From NCBI GenBank assembly GCA_016930895.1, contig JAFGFV010000627.1, positions 1 to 5,214 of the forward strand: DNA of 5,214 nt. The letters are read 5' to 3'. The position numbers and the translations under genes are program-made. The stretch comes from Spirochaetales bacterium. Its GTDB lineage: Bacteria; Spirochaetota; Spirochaetia; SZUA-6; DRHE01. The notes under the pieces were generated by a model. The model did no database searches. It saw nothing but the letters and a program-made list of their open reading frames with translations, and was not told the origin of the DNA. Positions within the stretch are counted from its first letter, which is position 1. Every line of letters starts with the position of its first letter. Positions 1 to 4,494 of this stretch are shown piece by piece.

Positions 1-639
1 GGGGTCCCGGTGCCCCTCGGGTGGGTGGAAGGCTCGCTGAGCTTGCAGGGCCGGACCAGGCAGGTCCGCGGCCCAGGGTATGCGGACCGCGGCCTGATCG
101 CAGCGCCGATCAACCGTATGAGCTCTCCGACCTGTTCTTTCCGGGGCTTCCGCGGGCAGAGCAGAGACGGACCCGCCTCGATCATCAGTCTGCTGCACTA
201 CCAGACGCATCGGGAGTACGGCTCGGCGGCCATTGCGGCGGTGTTCTTCATCGAGGGAGGGCGTTGGGTGCTGGCCAGCAGGGAGGTCTCGTTGAGCGCT
301 GGAGAATGGGTCGAGGAGCCATGGTTGCCCGTCGCCTACCCGCGGCGCCTGGAGGTGAGGGCGGTCGGTGAGAGCTCGCGGAAGCCCACGCCCGCCGGGG
401 CAGCGGCCGGGGCAGGCCCGGTGCGCCTGGAGGGCGCGTTCGTGGGGACGGGCCTGTACCACTACTCGGACGTCTTTGAAAAGATTCCTGCCGTGTTCCG
501 GGATCTCGTCGATCTGTTCCTCGACCGCCCGATCATCTTCAAGCTTGTGGGACGCTTCGAGGGGACTCTCACGTACCCCGACGGGACCCGGCAGGAGCTG
601 CGGCTGCCTGGCCACGCGGAGTACACCGTCGTCGAGTAG
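1..639 (+). CDS. Lipocalin-like AttH/CrtC-type domain protein, 3' part only
   Basis: The frame is open to the left edge of the window, so the gene is cut there. A GTG at base 10 exists, but the reading frame continues upstream (GVP before it) and the N-terminal part of the fold is missing, so I treat this as a partial CDS. The visible ~212 residues alternate short beta-strand-like stretches with glycines (WVEGSLSLQG, then VRGPGYADRG). The C-terminal half carries DVFEKIPAVF, RPIIFKLVGRFEGTL and a closing LPGHAEYTVVE. This order (a G-x-GY-x-D turn, a 'dvl..lP' helix, 'kPviy...G.~~g.l', then 'l.G.~.E') resembles the AttH / hydroxyneurosporene-synthase-like lipocalin superfamily. In that family the central motif is usually D-H-x-W/G; here it is ADRGL, which deviates. 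A low-complexity GAAAGAG linker sits between the two halves. The substrate cannot be told from sequence. The gene converges on the AEC permease gene, with 8 bases between the stops. Confidence 0.55.
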   Translation, partial: GVPVPLGWVEGSLSLQGRTRQVRGPGYADRGLIAAPINRMSSPTCSFRGFRGQSRDGPASIISLLHYQTHREYGSAAIAAVFFIEGGRWVLASREVSLSAGEWVEEPWLPVAYPRRLEVRAVGESSRKPTPAGAAAGAGPVRLEGAFVGTGLYHYSDVFEKIPAVFRDLVDLFLDRPIIFKLVGRFEGTLTYPDGTRQELRLPGHAEYTVVE

Positions 640-657
640 GGCGGTGGCTACCCCGCC
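640..657. terminator. Hairpin between two convergent stop codons, possible bidirectional terminator
   Basis: GGCGG-T-GG, a 3-base loop CTA, then CC-CCGCC can form a 7-bp GC stem with one bulged T. It starts at the base after the TAG at 637-639 and includes the stop codon of the minus-strand permease gene (648-650). There is no T-tract on either side, so it is not a textbook intrinsic terminator. The position between two gene ends is the main support. Confidence 0.25.
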
Positions 658-1541
658 AGCAACTGGGCCAGGTAGAATGCCGTCGGTATGGTCACGAACC
701 CCAGCACGGTTGTGGCCAGGACCAGAGGCGTCGCATGGTCCGGGCGTACTCCGTAGCGGGCAGGAAGCACGAAGCCGAAGACTGCCGAAGGAAGCGACGA
801 AGCCACGATCACCACGGTCCGGGCTGGCTCGTCCATTCGCAGGAACAGGGCAGTCCCGAGACCCAGAACAAAGCCCAGCGCCACCCGGAAGAGGATTCCC
901 GCCGCCAGGTGGACGGTCACCGAAATCCTGGTCCTGCTCAGCGAGCATCCAAGGGTGAAAGCCGCCAGCGCGGGCGTTCCAGCCCCGCCGAACTGGAGAG
1001 TCTCGAGGATTAATTCCGGAACGGGAATGGCGAGAAGATGAAACAGAAAGCCCGCGACGATTGTCCAGAGCATGGGGGACTTCGCCATCTGACGGGCGCC
1101 GTGCGCCGAGAATCCGCCGGTGACGATCAGAATGCCCAAGGTGAAGATGAACAGTGTTTGAACCTGGTCGTAGACCACGATCAGGTTGACGGCCGGCAGC
1201 CCGCCCCAGAGCTTCATGAGCGGGATCCCCAGGAATCCCGAGTTCATGAAGATCACCGGAGGGATGAAGCTCCTCGGCTCGGCCTTGGCCAGGTGCGCGT
1301 AGAGTGCGGATACCGCCAGGAGACCCACCAGGACCAGGGCAGTGGCGGCGGCGAGCTTGCCGACCGCCTCCAGCTCCATGTCGGCGGTGTACAGGGAGTG
1401 AAAGACGAGCATTGGCATGAAAAAATCGGTGATGATCCGCACCAGGGTTTCGTCAGAGAGGCACACCAGCCGGCCGACAGCATAGCCGCCGGCCACCAGC
1501 ACGAAGAGGGGAAGCATGATGGAGAAGAGTCCCGAAAACAC
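648..1541 (-). CDS. AEC (auxin efflux carrier) family permease
   Basis: A 297-residue, strongly hydrophobic inner-membrane protein with about ten predicted membrane segments in two groups (roughly residues 6-24, 34-51, 62-82, 92-112, 119-141, 156-172, 186-201, 208-233, 241-259, 271-293). Family-like landmarks are the N-terminal MLPLFVLVAGGYAVGRL, the FFMPMLVFHSL second helix with Pro43, NSGFLGIPL around Asn100, and a C-terminal half with LAAFTLGCSL and SSLPSAVFGFVL. Length and layout fit the Mem_trans/AEC family, whose bacterial members include malonate, malate and other carboxylate carriers; the substrate here is unknown. I chose the GTG start at 1541 because AGAGG lies about 9 bases upstream and because the first helix would be shortened from the next ATG (1517), which has no clear ribosome site. 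It lies 151 bases downstream of the four-cysteine gene on the same strand, so co-transcription is possible but unproven. Confidence 0.9.
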   Translation of the reverse strand: MFSGLFSIMLPLFVLVAGGYAVGRLVCLSDETLVRIITDFFMPMLVFHSLYTADMELEAVGKLAAATALVLVGLLAVSALYAHLAKAEPRSFIPPVIFMNSGFLGIPLMKLWGGLPAVNLIVVYDQVQTLFIFTLGILIVTGGFSAHGARQMAKSPMLWTIVAGFLFHLLAIPVPELILETLQFGGAGTPALAAFTLGCSLSRTRISVTVHLAAGILFRVALGFVLGLGTALFLRMDEPARTVVIVASSLPSAVFGFVLPARYGVRPDHATPLVLATTVLGFVTIPTAFYLAQLLAG

Positions 1542-1653
1542 CGGAATGCCTCTGGCTCTGCCTGTGGATCTGCCGACCGCCGAAGAATCGCGCGGGTTTC
1601 TGCACCGTAGCTCATTCCCACCGCCCGGGGCAAGAGCAATCCATCGTTCTGTC

Positions 1654-1678
1654 CGCCGTAGCGCGAAACGCCGTAGCG
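1654..1678. repeat. Direct repeat of a 10-mer in the 151-base gap before the permease gene
   Basis: CGCCGTAGCG occurs at 1654-1663 and again at 1669-1678, exactly 15 bases apart. The gap 1542-1692 holds no gene that I can support. The repeat lies upstream of the permease gene (transcribed leftward) and could be a tandem operator half-site pair, or chance in a GC-rich stretch. No good promoter hexamers were seen close to it. Confidence 0.4.
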
Positions 1679-1692
1679 TGGAGAGGCGGAGC

Positions 1693-1926
1693 TCAAGACG
1701 GCGGGTCAGCCGCTCCCGGCCCGAGCTGGCGAGGATGTCCTCGCTTGAGCTTAGGGTTGCGCTCGTAGGCGGGGCAGTGCGTTCCCGTGGACCTGTAGAC
1801 CACGTGACTCGGCAGGTCCCGGCTCTTGATGCCGAACACCCGGCAGCCTCGGGGGAATCTCGGGTCCCAGGACACGTAGTAGTGCCGGCAGCTCAGGCAG
1901 AAGGGCGCCGTGGCAGGAGGTTGCAC
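1693..1926 (-). CDS. Small four-cysteine, probably metal-binding protein
   Basis: This is a 77-residue protein when started at the GTG at 1926, which has GGAGAGG six bases upstream (bases 1933-1939). A GTG at 1956 would add ten residues but has no ribosome site, so I prefer 1926. Visible features are CxxC at residues 10-13 (CLSC), HYYVSWDP at 15-22, PRGC ending at Cys28, FGIKS at 31-35, LPS at 38-40, and G-x-x-C at Cys51, followed by a charged, proline-rich tail. The four cysteines in a CxxC...C...C layout suggest a zinc ribbon or small metal site. I recall this pattern (CxxC-H-[FY]-x-[VI]-[ST]-W-D-P...P-x-GC...[FG]-K-S) as a conserved small protein in Geobacter-like bacteria. Some annotations label relatives uracil-DNA glycosylase, but nothing in 77 residues supports a glycosylase active site. 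The function is unknown. The gene is divergent from msrA. Confidence 0.75.
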   Translation of the reverse strand: MQPPATAPFCLSCRHYYVSWDPRFPRGCRVFGIKSRDLPSHVVYRSTGTHCPAYERNPKLKRGHPRQLGPGAADPPS

Positions 1927-2021
1927 CGCGAGCCTCTCCGGTCTGGATGGTACCACGGCGACACCGGGCTTGAGAACCCTGCGCTGCCGGGGTGCGCTGC
2001 GGCGTACACTGTCGAATAAAC

Positions 2022-2050
2022 TTTACTCAAAAGGTCAGATTCGCTATCTT
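2022..2050 (+). promoter_or_regulatory. Candidate sigma70-type promoter for msrA
   Basis: TTTACT (2022-2027) and TATCTT (2045-2050) are separated by exactly 17 bases, each matching the consensus hexamer at 4 of 6 positions. They sit in the only AT-richer patch (about 2010-2050) of the divergent region between the four-cysteine gene and msrA. Transcription would start near 2057 and leave a leader of about 115 bases. The same patch may also drive the minus-strand gene, but I see no convincing hexamer pair for that direction. Confidence 0.35.
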
Positions 2051-2112
2051 TCGGTAGGCGGCGCTGGGGTGGACGGCAGGCTCGCTACAGGGGGTGCGCC
2101 GCCGGAGACAAG

Positions 2113-2166
2113 AGCGCCTGTACGACGAAGAGCGGCTGTACGAGGAAGGGCGCCTGTAACGGGAGG
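2113..2166 (+). repeat. Three 18-bp tandem repeats in the msrA leader, the last containing the Shine-Dalgarno
   Basis: Units are 2113-2130 (AGCGCCTGTACGACGAAG), 2131-2148 (AGCGGCTGTACGAGGAAG) and 2149-2166 (GGCGCCTGTAACGGGAGG). Units 1 and 2 differ at two bases; unit 3 has diverged and its end is the GGGAGG ribosome site of msrA. A weaker half copy may precede them (2095-2112). In one frame the array reads ERLYDE-ERLYEE-GRL followed by TAA at 2157-2159, and that frame is open from 2058. A GTG at 2094 would give a 21-residue leader peptide ending 13 bases before the msrA ATG, but it has no good ribosome site. Confidence 0.7.
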
Positions 2167-2172
2167 ACCTGC

Positions 2173-2811
2173 ATGAGGCGTTATGCCGCAGCACTGGCTG
2201 CGATCACCATGGCTTTCGGCGGCGCGCTGCTCGCCCCCGGGGGGGCTTCGGCGCCCGAGAAGCCTGCGGAAAGGGAGAGTGTCATGAACGAGGCCAACAC
2301 CGGGAGCACTGAGGTGGCCACCCTGGGAGGCGGCTGCTTCTGGTGTCTCGAGGCGGTGTACGAGCGCATCGGGGGGGTCAAGTCCGTGGTGTCCGGGTAC
2401 GCCGGGGGCACCAAGCCCAATCCCACGTACACCGAGGTGTGTTCGGGCACCACGGGTCATGCCGAGGTGGTGCAGGTCGAGTACGACCCCGCCGTGATCA
2501 GCTATGAGCAGGTGCTGGAGCTCTTCTGGAAAGCCCACGATCCCACTTCCCTGAATCGGCAGGGTGCGGACGTGGGGACCCAGTACCGCTCGATCATCCT
2601 CTACCACGACGAGGCGCAGCGCCGGGCCGCCGAGCGTTCCATGGCGGAGGAGGGCAAGAACTTCGGCAACCCGATCGTCACCGAGCTGAAGCCGCTGACG
2701 AGCTTCTACCGGGCGGAGGAGTACCACCAGGACTACTACACGAGGAACCCAAACGCCGGGTACTGCACCTTCGTCATCCGCCCCAAGCTGCAGAAGCTGA
2801 GCCTGGAATAG
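2173..2811 (+). CDS. msrA: Peptide methionine sulfoxide reductase MsrA with N-terminal signal peptide
   Basis: MsrA reduces methionine-S-sulfoxide in free or protein-bound form, using an active-site cysteine and thioredoxin-type recycling. The protein is 212 residues. Residues 1-27 form a signal peptide (MRRY, a hydrophobic run, then ASA as a likely cleavage site), so the main product is probably periplasmic. The catalytic GCFWC motif has the nucleophile Cys55. Family blocks follow: NPTYTEVCSG (83-92), GHAEVVQVEYDP (95-106), QGADVGTQYRS (130-140) and AEEYHQDYY (181-189). Cys198 in GYC near the end is the likely resolving cysteine. The ATG at 2173 is preceded by GGGAGG six bases upstream (2161-2166). 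A second in-frame ATG (residue 38, base 2284) with its own ribosome site would give a cytosolic protein of 175 residues, close to the usual MsrA length. No msrB lies next to it. Confidence 0.96.
   Translation: MRRYAAALAAITMAFGGALLAPGGASAPEKPAERESVMNEANTGSTEVATLGGGCFWCLEAVYERIGGVKSVVSGYAGGTKPNPTYTEVCSGTTGHAEVVQVEYDPAVISYEQVLELFWKAHDPTSLNRQGADVGTQYRSIILYHDEAQRRAAERSMAEEGKNFGNPIVTELKPLTSFYRAEEYHQDYYTRNPNAGYCTFVIRPKLQKLSLE
2271..2286 (+). promoter_or_regulatory. Internal ribosome site and ATG for a possible cytosolic MsrA form
   Basis: AAGGGAG (2271-2277) lies six bases before an in-frame ATG at 2284-2286 (Met38). Translation from here would skip the signal peptide and begin MNEANTGSTEVATLGGGCFWC-like, that is 17 residues before the catalytic cysteine, as in ordinary cytosolic MsrA. 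It could also be the remnant of an ancestral cytosolic start to which a signal peptide was later added. Confidence 0.45.
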
Positions 2812-2825
2812 GGGCCCTGGGGCAA

Positions 2826-2960
2826 GGCCCGGACACGGCAACTCCACCACCACCCGGGAGGGCGCGTTCGGCAGGGTGGTTTCGGGATGCAGCTGGCAGT
2901 GCCATTTTCGAGATCCTTGCGGTTGCCCCGTTCGGCATAGCGGATGCCCGCCCCGAAATG
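2826..2960 (-). pseudogene. Relic of the C-terminal end of a beta-barrel protein, related to the gene at the right edge
   Basis: Bases 2826-2874 align with 4499-4547, the 3' end of the intact barrel gene. By hand I count 40 identical of 49 columns with one gap, including a 16-base identical block CCACCACCCGGGAGGG. Beyond that, GCAGTGCCA and GATCCT are shared with a 6-base indel between. In the minus-strand reading the relic gives KWHCQL...PSRVVVEL...P, against KWHCDL...PSRVVEEL...P in the intact protein. The frame then breaks: a beta-strand-like FGAGIRYAE is in another frame. There is no start, no continuous frame and no N-terminal part, so this is a decayed gene end. It may extend rightward to about 3045, where LPEVGIRAGSVLSIPVG could be a further strand, but I cannot align that part. 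Confidence 0.6.
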
Positions 2961-3099
2961 GCGAGACCCTATACGCCGACAGGGATCGACAGGACGGACC
3001 CCGCGCGGATGCCCACCTCCGGCAGGCGGTCCGGCGAGGCAAGGGCCCCGCGGCAACGGGTAGCGGTCGGATCAGGGTCCGTGAAGCTCGCTCGTCCCA

Positions 3100-3342
3100 G
3101 CGGGTAGAGGCTTCGTTCCTGGAGGGTCTGGAACATGGCCAGCAGATTCTCCGCGGGCATGCCTGCCTGGATGTCGTGCACGTTGTTGAACACGAACCCC
3201 TGCCACCCTCGATCCCGAGGGCTTTCTTGAGACGCAGGTACATGCTGGCCTGAATCCCTGTGACCAGCGTGCTGCCCGGGTCCACCGACACCCGATCGGG
3301 CTCTTCTTGGCTGATGGCCTTCCGCTCCCGACACGAAAGAAG
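3100..3342 (-). pseudogene. Uroporphyrinogen-decarboxylase-family (methyltransferase-like) gene with internal deletion
   Basis: Read on the minus strand, about 3330-3203 encodes RER...QEEPDRVSVDPGS, then TLVTGIQASMYLRLKKALGIEGG. This resembles the N-terminus of URO-D-family proteins of the MtaA/corrinoid-methyltransferase-like type, which usually open with RERVLAAL..EPDRVPVDLGST and continue to a 'L+KaLGi' helix. Near 3205 the frame shifts and the next bases (about 3199-3110) encode GFVFNNVHDIQAGMPAENLLAMFQTLQE. That resembles the extreme C-terminus of the same family ('GGyiFn.vHNIQ.d.PpENilamfea'). The ~250 or more residues between, which form the catalytic barrel, are absent, so the product cannot be active. 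The first residues (SCRERKAISQEEP) also look shortened against the family. Family assignment is from recalled motifs, not a search. The relic is divergent from cooTC. Confidence 0.65.
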
Positions 3343-3366
3343 ATCGCGGTCCCTCGCTCTGTTCCC

Positions 3367-3395
3367 TTGATGTTTCACCCCACGAACGCTATGCT
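3367..3395 (+). promoter_or_regulatory. Candidate sigma70-type promoter for cooT-cooC
   Basis: TTGATG (3367-3372) and TATGCT (3390-3395) are 17 bases apart, each matching consensus at 4 of 6 positions. The start would be near 3402, leaving a GC-rich leader of about 158 bases before cooT. The site lies just upstream of the 5' end of the uroporphyrinogen-decarboxylase relic on the other strand, consistent with a former shared divergent promoter region. I found no convincing regulator operator. Confidence 0.3.
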
Positions 3396-3442
3396 GTGAT
3401 TCGAACAAACGTCACCAGGTTTTTCCTCGAGCGTCGCCCTGC

Positions 3443-3480
3443 CGGTGGCCCGCCGGTGCGGGAGCCCCGGCGGTGGCCCG
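3443..3480 (+). repeat. Direct and inverted repeats in the cooT leader
   Basis: CGGTGGCCCG occurs at 3443-3452 and 3471-3480. Between and across these copies, CCGCCGG (3450-3456) and CCGGCGG (3467-3473) are exact inverted repeats that could form a 7-bp GC hairpin with a 10-base loop. There is no T-tract, so it is not a typical terminator. It lies about 80 bases before cooT and could be leader structure or chance in very GC-rich sequence. The rest of 3396-3559 shows no gene. Confidence 0.4.
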
Positions 3481-3559
3481 GGCGTGCCCGCAGGCGCCGC
3501 TGCGCGTCCCGCCTGCGGTAGAGCTCGGAGGCCTCGAGGGATGCAGGAGGAGCAAGCCG

Positions 3560-3763
3560 ATGTGCATGGCTACGGCGTATCTGAGGCAGCCTTCGGGAGA
3601 CACAGTCCTGCTGGAAGAGGTTGCCTTCGTGCAGCGGGAGGACGGCGGCGTGGTGTTGAGGCCGCTGTTCGGTGAACAGAAGCGTGTCAGTGCGGCGATC
3701 AGCGAGATCGATTTTCTGAACTCCACGATCGTCCTGGAGAGGCGAGAGGGGGAAAGGGAATGA
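3560..3763 (+). CDS. cooT: CooT-family nickel-binding small protein
   Basis: A 67-residue protein beginning MCMATAYL. The family starts Met-Cys-Met/Leu-A/S, and Cys2 is the known nickel ligand in Rhodospirillum rubrum CooT. It continues with the usual small beta-barrel pattern: VLLEEVAFV (16-24), GGVVLRPLFGEQKRV (29-43), then ISEIDFLNSTIVLE (47-60) and a charged tail. In R. rubrum CooT belongs to the cooCTJ set that supplies nickel to carbon monoxide dehydrogenase. I chose the ATG at 3560 over upstream ATG/GTG codons because AGGAGGAG lies just before it (3545-3552) and because the protein must begin Met-Cys for the nickel site. Its TGA overlaps the ATG of cooC (ATGA at 3760-3763), so the two are translationally coupled. 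Family members are also found beside corrinoid methyltransferase genes, so the nickel enzyme served here is not certain. Confidence 0.9.
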   Translation: MCMATAYLRQPSGDTVLLEEVAFVQREDGGVVLRPLFGEQKRVSAAISEIDFLNSTIVLERREGERE

Positions 3764-4494
3764 AGATCCTGGTCTGCGGCAAGGGGGGAACGGGGAAGAG
3801 CACCTTGACGGCGCTGCTGGCCAAGGAGATTGCCGGTCGGGGTAACAGGGTACTGGTCGTCGACAGCGATGAGTCGAACTTCGGCCTGGGCAATCTCCTG
3901 GGAATGGACAAGCCCCGGGATTTCATGGAGTACTTCGGGGGCAAGAAGGTGCTGTTCGAGAAGGTCAAGACCCTGGAGGCCGGGCTGACAACGGCCTCGC
4001 TGCCTGGAGAGTACGTATCCCAGAAGGGGAACATCCGACTGATCTCGCTCGGTAAGATCTACGACTTCGGGGAAGGCTGCGCGTGTCCGATCAACGCCCT
4101 GGCGGCGAAGTTCCTGGAGAGCCTGCAGTTGGAGCCCGACGAGTTGCTGGTGGCAGACACCGACGCGGGAGTCGAGCATCTGGGCAGAGGCGTGGAGCGA
4201 GGCTGTGACGTGCTTCTCGCGGTAGTGGAACCCTCCAGAGAATCCAAAGAGCTGGCACTGAGAATCGCCGCCATGGTCAAGAATCTGGGCAAGGAGCTGT
4301 ACTACGTCCTGAACAAGATCGATGACGAGAACGAACAGGCCGTCATGGATTCCCTGCCCAAGGACAGGGTGATCGCCTCCCTGCCTTTCGACCGGAGGGT
4401 TGCCCGCTGCGGGCTGGAGGGGAGCGAACCGACCTTCAGGCTCGAAGGCGTTGCCCGCATCGCCGAACTATTGACCACCCGAAGGAGGCGATGA
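3760..4494 (+). CDS. cooC: CooC-type MinD-family ATPase for nickel insertion into CODH-like enzymes
   Basis: A 244-residue cytosolic P-loop ATPase. It has the deviant Walker A GKGGTGKS (residues 7-14, with the signature lysine Lys8), VVDSDESN (33-40) and the metal-binding CxC in GEGCACP (Cys107 and Cys109). LLVADTDAGVEHLGRG (129-144) forms the Walker B region, and NKID (185-188) the base-binding loop. The CxC plus AG-x-EH-x-GRG pattern distinguishes CooC from ParA, MinD and NifH. Known CooC proteins dimerise through the CxC cysteines, bind nickel, and use ATP to mature the C-cluster of CO dehydrogenase. The ATG at 3760 overlaps the cooT stop and has AGGGGG seven bases upstream. Length is normal for the family. 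The last 59 bases overlap the 3' end of the minus-strand barrel gene. No CODH gene is visible inside the window. Confidence 0.95.
   Translation: MKILVCGKGGTGKSTLTALLAKEIAGRGNRVLVVDSDESNFGLGNLLGMDKPRDFMEYFGGKKVLFEKVKTLEAGLTTASLPGEYVSQKGNIRLISLGKIYDFGEGCACPINALAAKFLESLQLEPDELLVADTDAGVEHLGRGVERGCDVLLAVVEPSRESKELALRIAAMVKNLGKELYYVLNKIDDENEQAVMDSLPKDRVIASLPFDRRVARCGLEGSEPTFRLEGVARIAELLTTRRRR

Noticed and set aside
735..1610. Plus-strand open frames opposite the AEC permease gene
   Set aside because: They are His/Asp/Arg/Gln-rich complements of a membrane protein gene, a typical antisense artefact.
2812..2830. Short GGGCC...GGCCC hairpin just after msrA as a terminator
   Set aside because: Only a 5-bp stem, no T-tract, and it abuts the region of similarity to the barrel gene, so chance is as likely.
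2044..3408. A very long open minus-strand frame (454 codons) across msrA and the region after it
   Set aside because: Its msrA part is the antisense shadow of a strongly conserved gene, and its composition is low-complexity Arg/Pro/Gly/Val. Only the first ~69 codons make sense, as the N-terminal part of the uroporphyrinogen-decarboxylase relic.
3395..3416. TGTGA...TCACC as a CRP/CooA-type site, and TTGAT at 3367 as an FNR half-site
   Set aside because: The half-sites are 12 bases apart instead of 6, and the FNR-like half has no partner ATCAA.
3412..4179. A 255-codon open minus-strand frame opposite cooT and cooC
   Set aside because: It is antisense to two clearly recognisable genes, has no family-like motifs, and ends in a low-complexity N-terminal run from GC-rich sequence.
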